From contig NZ_QEYO01000020.1 of the NCBI RefSeq assembly GCF_023718305.1, positions 1 through 64,000 of the forward strand: a stretch of 64,000 nucleotides of DNA. Direction: 5' to 3'. The translations under genes were made by a program, and so were the position numbers. The DNA comes from Gramella sp. AN32 (GTDB lineage: Bacteria > Bacteroidota > Bacteroidia > Flavobacteriales > Flavobacteriaceae). Shown piece after piece: positions 19,380 through 27,284 of this stretch (within the stretch, counting starts at the first letter, position 1; the number at the start of each line of letters is the position of its first letter). The notes below the pieces were generated by a model, which was not told where the DNA came from, made no database searches, and saw only the letters and a list, made by a program, of their open reading frames with translations.

Positions 19380-20094
19380 ATCTTGTATGGCTTTCCTCAT
19401 CAATAAAGCAGGTAGTATTGGGATGTAGCCATAAAAGTGAAGCGGGGAGGTAAGTGGAAATCTTTTGCTCTAGCAGGTGTTTTATGACTATCTGTTTGTG
19501 GGCACCGGAAACCACCAGGATGATTTTTTTAGAATTCAGGATATTGGCCATGCCCAGGGTTAACCCGTAGGTAGGTTTTTTCGCCATGGAAACCGCCATA
19601 GCATGTTGCAGGGTTTTTCTGCTAAGTTTAGCTACATGGCAGTAAGACATTAATTCTTTGGCAGGTTCGTTAAAACCTAAATGCCCGTTCATTCCCAGCC
19701 CCAATATGCATACGTCCAGGGCACCCAAATTTTCAAGTTCATCTTGGACTCTTTCACATTCTTTTTCCGGCGAAGCCGTATTAGTTTGAAAGGAAATAAA
19801 ATTGGGTTCCTTTATGCGCAGGGGCGCTAAAATGTTTGTTTTTAAATAACTTTCCCCAGATGTTTCTTCTGTAATGTCTATGCCTCCCCATTCGTCCAGT
19901 TTCACCACCTTTAAATTTGGAAAATTAGCCGGATCTTCCTTATAGGCATCCACAAAATTTTTATAAAGGCCTAGCGGTGAACTGCCAGAGGCCAGGCACA
20001 AGGATTTTGTACCATTTCCTTTAATATGGGAAATTAACAGCCGGGCACTTTGCCGGCTCATTTCTTCGTAATTTTTACAATATTGAATTTTCAT
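19378..20094 (-). CDS. Glucosamine/galactosamine-6-phosphate isomerase family (NagB/AgaI-like)
   Basis: 238 residues. N-terminal sugar-phosphate binding motif LASGSSPLGLY, KLDEWGG, and the signature LGLGMNGHLGFNEP. E. coli NagB has Asp-Gly-His at the last site; here it is Asn-Gly-His, as I recall for AgaI-type galactosamine-6-phosphate enzymes, so substrate may be an amino sugar other than GlcN6P. Reaction: deaminating isomerisation to a ketose 6-phosphate. The start codon overlaps the stop of the gene upstream by four bases. Last gene of a four-gene operon with GMC oxidoreductase, Gfo/Idh/MocA and gluconate dehydrogenase subunit 3. Confidence 0.85.
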   Translation of the reverse strand: MKIQYCKNYEEMSRQSARLLISHIKGNGTKSLCLASGSSPLGLYKNFVDAYKEDPANFPNLKVVKLDEWGGIDITEETSGESYLKTNILAPLRIKEPNFISFQTNTASPEKECERVQDELENLGALDVCILGLGMNGHLGFNEPAKELMSYCHVAKLSRKTLQHAMAVSMAKKPTYGLTLGMANILNSKKIILVVSGAHKQIVIKHLLEQKISTYLPASLLWLHPNTTCFIDEESHTR

Positions 20095-20639
20095 ACCCTG
20101 CCAGCAAAAGCTTTATCCCCCTCCTGGTAAGGAATACAACCTATGAATTCCCCGGGAACCGGATTGTAACGCAGCGCCTGGGTTGCGCCCGGCCGGGAAG
20201 TGAAATAACCCAGGATGCTCAATTGCTTGAACATGGTAAAATAGTGAAGGTTTGCTTTCTCCGCTTCCTGGTCAATCTTTACCAGCAACTTAAACTTTTG
20301 TTCAGGCTGAACGTCTATAAAATTTGCAGAATATGCTGCTTTAGCTCTATGGTTCAACTTTTCAATTCCTGCTTTAAAAATCTCTTGTTCTTCCGGGGAG
20401 TAACAGTCACGTACGAAGGTATGCATAAACGCTCCAACGTTAGCAGCCTTTGCGCCTGGTGACCTTTTGGTTTCAGGCAAAATTGTTTCCCCTACTTCAT
20501 TAAGGAAATGGATTTCGGCTTCGGAAAGAAATTCTCCGGAGGCCTCGTCTAAAGCGCATCCGGAAATAAAATATCCTGAACCAATGATAGTCCCTCCCAA
20601 AAAAATTGAGGTGATTTTTAACGCTTCCCTTCTATCCAT
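20091..20639 (-). CDS. Gluconate 2-dehydrogenase subunit 3 family protein
   Basis: 182 residues from MDRREALK; the frame is open further upstream but that part overlaps the preceding gene. The N-terminus has a twin-Arg signal (RREALK) and a lipobox-like GYFISGC, so it is probably Tat-exported, possibly as a lipoprotein. The body (FLNEVGETILPETKRSPGAKA) matches the small subunit that accompanies periplasmic FAD sugar dehydrogenases. It most likely serves the GMC oxidoreductase two genes upstream and helps export it, since that protein has no signal of its own. It overlaps the Gfo/Idh/MocA stop by eight bases. Confidence 0.85.
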   Translation of the reverse strand: MDRREALKITSIFLGGTIIGSGYFISGCALDEASGEFLSEAEIHFLNEVGETILPETKRSPGAKAANVGAFMHTFVRDCYSPEEQEIFKAGIEKLNHRAKAAYSANFIDVQPEQKFKLLVKIDQEAEKANLHYFTMFKQLSILGYFTSRPGATQALRYNPVPGEFIGCIPYQEGDKAFAGRV

Positions 20640-21741
20640 TTTTGATTGTTTTATCCCGTTTTTTCCAGAGTTTATAGGGTCTATCAGCCTCGGTTTTAAA
20701 AGGTAAATACACTTTTTTACCTGTTCCTGCCGATTCATAGGCAGCGAAAATCACTTCCAGCACTGTCCTCCCGTCTTCTCCTGTTACCAGGGGTTGTTTG
20801 TTATTCTGCACACAATCTACAAAATGTTCAAATTCCTGTGGAAAGCCATAGTTCCAGATCTCTTCATAGATGGTGAAACTCCAGCCCACGGTGCTTCCTG
20901 CTTTTTCAACTGCGTAGCCTACCCCTTTTTTGCTGTAGGTTTGTATGGAACTTCCCTGCAGCACATCGGCATAAGCAACTCCTTCAGAGCCGTGTATTTC
21001 GGCTTTATCTTCCATGCCGCCTAACTTGGTCCAGCTTTCTTCAGCGACCCCTATCGTACCATTTTCAAATTCTAGGATAATTATTGCGTTATCATCCCCC
21101 CTGGTTTTACCTGTATGCACACTGGTGTTCATTTGGGCGTAAACAGATTTTATTGGATTTTTCCCGTTGAGCCATCTAAAAAATTGGATAGCGTGGCAGC
21201 CCATGTCCATAGTGACCCCGCCACCTGATTTTTCTACATCCCAAAAATGTTCTGAATGGGGCCCATCGTGTTTTTCACTTTGCTTGAACAATACCGGTTT
21301 TCCCAGGGCGCCTTCATCCAGCAATTCTTTTAACCTAACATATTTTGGGGTAAAACATAACTCTTCAGCATACATCAGTTTTACCTTGGCCTTTTTACAG
21401 GCAGCGATCATTTTATCTGCTTCCTGAAGGTTTAGGCATAAAGGTTTTTCTACCACGACATGCTTTCCTGCTTGGGCAGCCTTTAAAACGATCTCACAAT
21501 GGAGAAAATTTGGGGCACCAACCACTACCATATCTATTTCTTTCATTTCCAACATTTTTTCGAGTTGGGTGAAATGGTGTGGTATATTGTTTTTTCGTGC
21601 AAAAGCTTCGGCATTTCCCGGGGTAGGGGATATCACCGCCAAAATTTCGGCATTGGGGACCCGGCGCAATGCTTCTGCGTGGATTGTGGTGATAAATTGC
21701 GAGCCTATAAGCCCAATCCCTACTTTCCTTTCCATAAACAA
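20632..21741 (-). CDS. Gfo/Idh/MocA-family NAD(P)-dependent oxidoreductase
   Basis: 369 residues. Rossmann motif GIGLIGSQFITTIHAEAL at the N-terminus, the family EKP motif (HVVVEKPLCLNLQEADK) near residue 95, and the substrate-side region GGGVTMDMGCHAIQFFRWL with the conserved Asp and His. The start may be Met1 or Met3. There is no signal peptide, so it is cytoplasmic. Members reduce or oxidise sugar hydroxyls, inositols or nucleotide sugars. Three bases separate it from the GMC gene upstream. It may act on the keto-sugar produced by the GMC enzyme. Confidence 0.9.
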   Translation of the reverse strand: MFMERKVGIGLIGSQFITTIHAEALRRVPNAEILAVISPTPGNAEAFARKNNIPHHFTQLEKMLEMKEIDMVVVGAPNFLHCEIVLKAAQAGKHVVVEKPLCLNLQEADKMIAACKKAKVKLMYAEELCFTPKYVRLKELLDEGALGKPVLFKQSEKHDGPHSEHFWDVEKSGGGVTMDMGCHAIQFFRWLNGKNPIKSVYAQMNTSVHTGKTRGDDNAIIILEFENGTIGVAEESWTKLGGMEDKAEIHGSEGVAYADVLQGSSIQTYSKKGVGYAVEKAGSTVGWSFTIYEEIWNYGFPQEFEHFVDCVQNNKQPLVTGEDGRTVLEVIFAAYESAGTGKKVYLPFKTEADRPYKLWKKRDKTIKNG

Positions 21742-21744
21742 TAT

Positions 21745-23445
21745 TTATAAGTTTCCTTTTTTAAATTCTTCTGCAGCATATCCCGCAGCCCTTGCCGTAA
21801 GTGCCATATACAAAATGGAGGGGCTTTGGTTGCCTGTACTTGTCATACAGGCACCGTCTGTCACAAAAACATTTTTACACAAATGCAGCTGGTTCCACTG
21901 GTTTAAAAGGGAAGTTTTGGGATCTTTTCCCATTCTCGCCCCTCCCATTTCGTGGATATCCAGCCCGGGCGACTGCTTGTTATCTGCCGTGACAATATCT
22001 TTACAACCTGCTTTTTGTAGCATCTCCCGGCTTTCCTGTAGGAAATCTTCGATCATTTTTTCATCGTTTTCATCGTAAGCTACATCTGTTACCAATAAGG
22101 GGATGCCCCATTTATCTTTTTTATCCGGGCTAAGGTATACCTGGTTGGTGATTTTAGGAATGGTTTCTCCCTGCATGTACATATAGACGCGCCATTCCCC
22201 CGGTTCGCTTAAAGCATGTTTAAAATTCGCCCCTAGTTGTGGCTCTCCATCAGGCACGCCTGTTGTTGATGCCCTATATGCGCCGCAGAAAGTAGTATAG
22301 CCCCCAAAAAAATCTTTATCCTTTTTGCCCAGATTTCTGAAATTTGCCAAAATTGTATCCGTGGGGTTCCTGCCGTAGTAATATTTATCTTCAAAACCAT
22401 CGATAGCGGCACTTGCATTGGCCCGATAGATATGAAAACAGATGTGTTTTCCCAATAGACCATTATCGTTCCCTAAACCGTTGGGAAACCGTTGGGACCT
22501 GGAATTGAGAAGGATAAGGTTAGTGTTTAAAGCTGAAGCATTAACAAAAATAATACGGGCATTGAATATTGTTTCTTCCCCGGAATTGGAATCTATCACC
22601 TTGACCCCGGAAGCTTTTCCTGTTTCGTTATCATATAAAATAGAATGCACCACCGAATGGGGGCGTATAGTCAAATTTCCGGTTTCGGCGGCCCAGGGCA
22701 ATGTAGAAGAAACTGAGCTGAAATAACCGCCATAAGGACAACCCCGCATACAAAGATTGCGAGCTAGGCATTTTCCCCTTCCCTGATCCAGATGGATTTT
22801 TTTTGGTTCGGTAAGCTGGGCCCATCTCCCTTGTACCATATACCTATCTGGATAATGTTCGCTTATTTTATCACTAAGGTGTTTTTCAACACAATTAAAA
22901 TCAAATGGCGGTAAAAACTCCCCGTCTGGCATTGCTTCAACCCCGTCTTTATTGCCGCACACCCCTATAAAATTTTCCACATGGGAATACCAGGGCGCAA
23001 TGTCCTTGTAGTCTATGGGCCATTTTATACCATAACCATGTTTGGCGGGGGCTTCGAATTCATAATTGCTCCACCTTTGGCAAGCCCTGCCCCAGGTTAG
23101 GGATCTTCCGCCCACCTGGTACCCGCGAATCCAGTCAAAAGGTTTTTTCTGTATATAAGGATGGTCCTCATCTTCGATAAAGAAATGGGTCGTAGATTGG
23201 TTTACAGCATAGGTTTTGGTGATCAGAGGGTTTTTAAGAAGATATTCCCTGCTCATCCTTCCCCCATATTTAAAATCCCAGGGATTTTTTAAGGCCGTGG
23301 GATAATCTTTTAGGTGTTTTACATCGCGCCCCCTCTCCAGTACCAGTACTTTTAAACCTTTTTCACATAATTCTTTTGCCGCCCAGCCCCCGGATATCCC
23401 GGAACCAATAACAATAGCATCAAATTTTTTATCCTCGTCGAACAT
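21745..23445 (-). CDS. GMC-family FAD-dependent oxidoreductase
   Basis: 566 residues from MFDEDKKFDAIVIGSGISGG, the ADP-binding fold of FAD enzymes; the longer upstream frame was rejected because this fold is normally at the N-terminus. ERGRD, GGRSLTWGRACQRWS and the C-terminal HEMGGARMGKDP and TGNQSPSILYMALTARAA are classic GMC motifs. It belongs to the branch paired with gluconate dehydrogenase subunit 3, which oxidises sugars or glycosides in the periplasm, including 3-dehydrogenation of glycosides. The small subunit is in the same operon; no cytochrome c subunit is present. First gene of the operon. Confidence 0.9.
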   Translation of the reverse strand: MFDEDKKFDAIVIGSGISGGWAAKELCEKGLKVLVLERGRDVKHLKDYPTALKNPWDFKYGGRMSREYLLKNPLITKTYAVNQSTTHFFIEDEDHPYIQKKPFDWIRGYQVGGRSLTWGRACQRWSNYEFEAPAKHGYGIKWPIDYKDIAPWYSHVENFIGVCGNKDGVEAMPDGEFLPPFDFNCVEKHLSDKISEHYPDRYMVQGRWAQLTEPKKIHLDQGRGKCLARNLCMRGCPYGGYFSSVSSTLPWAAETGNLTIRPHSVVHSILYDNETGKASGVKVIDSNSGEETIFNARIIFVNASALNTNLILLNSRSQRFPNGLGNDNGLLGKHICFHIYRANASAAIDGFEDKYYYGRNPTDTILANFRNLGKKDKDFFGGYTTFCGAYRASTTGVPDGEPQLGANFKHALSEPGEWRVYMYMQGETIPKITNQVYLSPDKKDKWGIPLLVTDVAYDENDEKMIEDFLQESREMLQKAGCKDIVTADNKQSPGLDIHEMGGARMGKDPKTSLLNQWNQLHLCKNVFVTDGACMTSTGNQSPSILYMALTARAAGYAAEEFKKGNL

Positions 23446-23875
23446 ACATATTTTGTAATTAAAGGTTTTTATAATGCTGTTATACTTACCTAAGCTCCTG
23501 TCCAACAAATTAATAAAAACCCGGCACACCACGCATGGCTTTCAATAAAATATTTTATAAAGTCCTTGCAGTGTTTTTAATAAACTATTACCCGGGACTT
23601 TTGCGTCGAACCTGCCTGTCCCAGGGGAAGAGAGAGTCGGTTTCAGAGAGCTTTCGATTTTTATAATTTGGGATACAAGAAAATCTTTTGATTCTGTTAT
23701 CTGGAATGCATGCATGTTTAAAGAGAAAGCTATTAGTTCTTTTCTCTTTAAGCAGAATTATCGAATACTTAAAGCGCACGTATTGGTGTTTTCTCACTAC
23801 TATTTTCAAAAGAACATAAAATTCCAGGAGTACTTTTGAAGAGGGTAGTGGTAAAAATTATTTTCAGAGTTAAAA
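23446..23875. other. 430-base gap between the GMC operon and the VCBS gene, with an 11-base inverted repeat
   Basis: No credible gene. A perfect inverted repeat TTAAAGAGAAA (23718-23728) and TTTCTCTTTAA (23741-23751) with a 12-base spacer could be an operator or a hairpin ending the VCBS transcript. A good minus-strand TAnnTTTG box for the GMC operon was not found; the nearest match (TTAATTTG, minus strand, around 23505-23512) has one mismatch. Confidence 0.4.
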
Positions 23876-26800
23876 TCAATTTTTAAATAAATAACTCATC
23901 ACCTCTCCATTGTTCGGAAGCACAAACAAAATATTTCCATTTTTCATTTTAAGATTTGGTGTGGCTTTAATTTGCTCATTAAAAGGTTCAATGCCGAAAT
24001 CTGATACCAGTTTGAAATTGTTTAGATCCTGAACGAGTAAACCTTTTAAAGAAGAATAACCCCCATGATAGGTATTCACGTGAAAGCTATTTCCACTTAT
24101 TAAAAGTTGTGTTTCTCCGGCCAGTTGGATTTGTTGAAATGAAGTGAGAGGTGCCAGTTGAAATGCTGCCGGAAAGGCTTTGAATTTGGTGAATTTTCCC
24201 CCGTTATTTTCCAAATATCCCGAAGCAAGTTCATTCAGTTCATAAATAATGCTGGATTTTATTGCTTTTTCCGAAGAGATCTGGTTGATCGTTTTTAGCG
24301 CATATTCCTCATGCGTGTTAAAAACTTTACTAATGTAATTCATTTGTGAGGCCAGTTCATCTTTTGAATGAATTGGATAAAATTTGCCATTTAGCTCATA
24401 AGCTATAATTGTTTCGAAAATATCGTCATCATTAAAATCGGAATGGTACATCCTTAAATGATTTCCTTTTTTAAAATTATATCGCGTATTTAAACCCCAG
24501 TTACCTAAAAGTATATCTTTATCGCCATCACCGTCGATATCATATAAATCCACAGCCTGCCATAATCCTTTCAGGTTAGGAATTGAATTTTGCAATTCCA
24601 GGGAACCTTTATTATTGGAATAGATCTTCGGAGTGTCCCATTCTGTAGTAACCAGTAATTCAGGGTATGTATCCTCATTTAAATCATTCCATTTTGCGGA
24701 AGTTACATGCGAGTTAAGATTTATAGCGATTTTAGAAAATTGCCCTTTCCCATTATTTTTCAGAAGATAAGAAGGTACAGACTTACCGAAATTTCCGGCT
24801 TCAGCTTTATTGCCAATAAAAAGATCAAGATCCCCGTCCTGGTCATAATCTGCAGCTTTCACTGTAGCGGTGATTAAATAATTATCAGGAATCTGATCTT
24901 TAGATCTAATAAAATTTCCATTCTCATTGATGTAAAGGCGATCTAATTCAAATTGTTGATCACGATTTGTGTTGATGCCACTTCCCACATAAAGATCCAA
25001 ATCCCCGTCATTATCGGCATCAAAGAATTCCGCTGCATTGTCTTCAAAAGAGGAATCGGCGATAATTACTGAAATTGCCTTTTCATTTAAACGGGTGCCT
25101 GTGTTCATAAATAATTTTGCCTGCTTTCCTGAGGCATTGCCAATAAACAAATCGTCAAACCCATTGTTATCTACATCTCCAATCGCCACGGCTGGTCCCA
25201 TCGTAGAAACTTTATAAGGGATCAATTTTTCATTAAAAAAGTCATTATATCCATCTTCTGAATGTTCAAATGTGATGAGGTCTTTTTTCTTAAATAGATT
25301 CTCCTCTTTTCTTTTTTTATACTCGTAAGTTTTCAAAGCGTCGGAATAAGAAACCTTTAATTGCTGATTGGCTTCAGGATTTTTAATGATTTGAAATGTA
25401 TTGTCTGGCCAGATAATTTCAATAGAATCAATCTTTTCTTTAGATGCAAAATGCAGCCGGTTATCTACGGAAGAAAGGAAACCCCGAGATCTGAAGAGTT
25501 GCTTAAATTGCCTTTTATCCGCAGAAAAGATGGTAGCCTTTGTACCAATTCCCTCTTTGTTATTTTCCTGATAATCAAAGCTCAATTCCAGCCAGTTCCC
25601 TTTATTCGTGGTATTTTGATATATCCCCGCTTCACTTTCCAGATTATTAACTACCAAATCAAGATCACCGTCATTATCCAGGTCTACATAAGCCGAGCCG
25701 TTGGAAAAACCGGCCTTATCCTCGATCCAGTCTCCGGTTCGGTTCCGGAATTTCTCATTATTCCCTTCAAAAATCTCGTTGGTCACATCGCCTTTGGGCA
25801 TTTGTTCCCGGGATTTATAAAGCCAGGCGACTCCTTCGCTTTCGCTTCTATTCTTAAAAGCATTGGAAACATATTTCTTAAAATCAAGATTATTTGGCCG
25901 GCGTAAGATTCCATTCGCAATAAAAAGGTCCTGAAAACCATCATTATTATAATCTGCCACCAGAGGTCCCCAACTCCAGTCGGTTGCTTCAATTTCATTA
26001 AAGATTGCGGACTCATAGAAGTAGTTTCCGCCCTCGTTAATTTGCAGCATATTGCGGGCATATTGATCTTTATATCCAAGGTCCCTCAGTTTTTTTTGCA
26101 TATTCAGCATCATATCGTCGCCTTCACTTTCTTTGATCACCCTTTCATCCTTCGGAAGCATATCCAGCGTGATCAAATCCTGGTAACCGTCCCCGTTAAT
26201 ATCGGCTGCGTCGCTACCCATGGAAAACCGGCTGATCGTTGAAAAACTGGAACCCAGATCTTCCGTAAAGGTGCCATCCTGATTGTTGAGGTAATAATAA
26301 TCCTCTTCATGAAAATCGTTGCACACATAAATATCATCCCAGCCGTCATTATTAAAATCGGCTAAAGAAGCGCTCAAGCCGTAACCATTTACACCGCCAT
26401 AAATATTGGCTTTTTCACTAACATCGCTAAATTTTCCATTATTATTCTGAAGGAGAACATCTCCGGTTAACGGCACTCGTTCAGATCGAACATTTGCCAT
26501 TCCATATGATAAAGTGGTATGCACTGCGTGGTTTACGATATAAACGTCCAGGTCCATGTCTTTATCATAATCAAAAAAATAGGCCTGCGTACTGTATCCT
26601 TTAAAATCAAGGCCATATTCCGCGGAACTTTCCGTAAATGTGAGATTGCCGTTGTTGATAAAAAGTTCATTATGTCCTGTAAAATCAAGCAACCCGGAAA
26701 CTGCCGATACATAAATATCCAGATTCCCGTCGTTATTAATGTCGACCATAGTTACACCGGTATTCCAGCTGGAATTTCCTGCAATATTCGCTTTTTTACT

Positions 26801-27115
26801 AATGTCTTCGAATTTGAAATCGCCTTTGTTCAGGAACAATTTATTCTCGCCCATATTGGAGACAAAATAAAGGTCAGCCAGGCCATCATTATTAATATCA
26901 CCCGCGGCAACGCCCCCTCCATTGTAGAAATAAATATAATTAATGATGCTATGTTCGGGATCTTCAGTAAGCTTATTCACAAATTTCACTCCTGAAGTTT
27001 CAGAAGCAATACTGTTAAAAAGGTAGGTTTTTTCAACTTCTGAATCCTTTTGATCCTTTTTACAACTGGTAAGAAAAAGAATTGATAGTATAAAGAAATA
27101 CTTGGCGTATGTCAT
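23876..27115 (-). CDS. VCBS/FG-GAP repeat lipoprotein with ASPIC/UnbV domain
   Basis: 1079 residues from MTYAKYFFILSILFLTSC; the frame is open to 27139 but a minus-7 box TATCTTTG (27137-27144, minus strand) overlaps that, supporting the later start. Lipobox LFLTSC gives a lipoprotein. About a dozen Asp-rich calcium loops of the form DxNxDGxxD (DINNDGLADLY, DYDQDGDLDLF, DIDGDGDKDIL) mark FG-GAP propeller repeats, with a CRTAC/UnbV-like segment near 540-580 (IEIIWPDNTFQ). Such proteins are probably surface-exposed and bind calcium; the ligand is unknown. Its last ~90 residues are duplicated in the broken fragment at 19023-19379. Confidence 0.9.
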   Translation of the reverse strand: MTYAKYFFILSILFLTSCKKDQKDSEVEKTYLFNSIASETSGVKFVNKLTEDPEHSIINYIYFYNGGGVAAGDINNDGLADLYFVSNMGENKLFLNKGDFKFEDISKKANIAGNSSWNTGVTMVDINNDGNLDIYVSAVSGLLDFTGHNELFINNGNLTFTESSAEYGLDFKGYSTQAYFFDYDKDMDLDVYIVNHAVHTTLSYGMANVRSERVPLTGDVLLQNNNGKFSDVSEKANIYGGVNGYGLSASLADFNNDGWDDIYVCNDFHEEDYYYLNNQDGTFTEDLGSSFSTISRFSMGSDAADINGDGYQDLITLDMLPKDERVIKESEGDDMMLNMQKKLRDLGYKDQYARNMLQINEGGNYFYESAIFNEIEATDWSWGPLVADYNNDGFQDLFIANGILRRPNNLDFKKYVSNAFKNRSESEGVAWLYKSREQMPKGDVTNEIFEGNNEKFRNRTGDWIEDKAGFSNGSAYVDLDNDGDLDLVVNNLESEAGIYQNTTNKGNWLELSFDYQENNKEGIGTKATIFSADKRQFKQLFRSRGFLSSVDNRLHFASKEKIDSIEIIWPDNTFQIIKNPEANQQLKVSYSDALKTYEYKKRKEENLFKKKDLITFEHSEDGYNDFFNEKLIPYKVSTMGPAVAIGDVDNNGFDDLFIGNASGKQAKLFMNTGTRLNEKAISVIIADSSFEDNAAEFFDADNDGDLDLYVGSGINTNRDQQFELDRLYINENGNFIRSKDQIPDNYLITATVKAADYDQDGDLDLFIGNKAEAGNFGKSVPSYLLKNNGKGQFSKIAINLNSHVTSAKWNDLNEDTYPELLVTTEWDTPKIYSNNKGSLELQNSIPNLKGLWQAVDLYDIDGDGDKDILLGNWGLNTRYNFKKGNHLRMYHSDFNDDDIFETIIAYELNGKFYPIHSKDELASQMNYISKVFNTHEEYALKTINQISSEKAIKSSIIYELNELASGYLENNGGKFTKFKAFPAAFQLAPLTSFQQIQLAGETQLLISGNSFHVNTYHGGYSSLKGLLVQDLNNFKLVSDFGIEPFNEQIKATPNLKMKNGNILFVLPNNGEVMSYLFKN

Positions 27116-27136
27116 ATTAAAAATTTGCAGGGAACT

Positions 27137-27144
27137 CAAAGATA
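27137..27144 (-). promoter_or_regulatory. Minus-7 box for the VCBS lipoprotein gene
   Basis: TATCTTTG on the minus strand matches TAnnTTTG; transcription would begin near 27131, about 15 bases before the chosen ATG at 27115. No minus-33 TTG at the usual distance. Confidence 0.45.
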
Positions 27145-27284
27145 AATAATTGACTCTTTCTATTAGGAAAGAATTAACAAAAATCGATCAGCAGTTTTTT
27201 AAGAAATTTACCCGCACTTTAATCTCAGTATTCCTGTTTTCTTCATTTCAACTGAATTTGATTATCTTGAGAAAAAATAATTTT

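Noticed and set aside
21569..22078. 169-codon plus-strand frame across the GMC/MocA boundary
   Set aside because: Shadow of two well-supported minus-strand genes; no start context or domain.
25361..25906. 181-codon plus-strand frame inside the VCBS gene
   Set aside because: Antisense shadow of Asp-rich repeats, giving artificial Ile/Phe-rich sequence.
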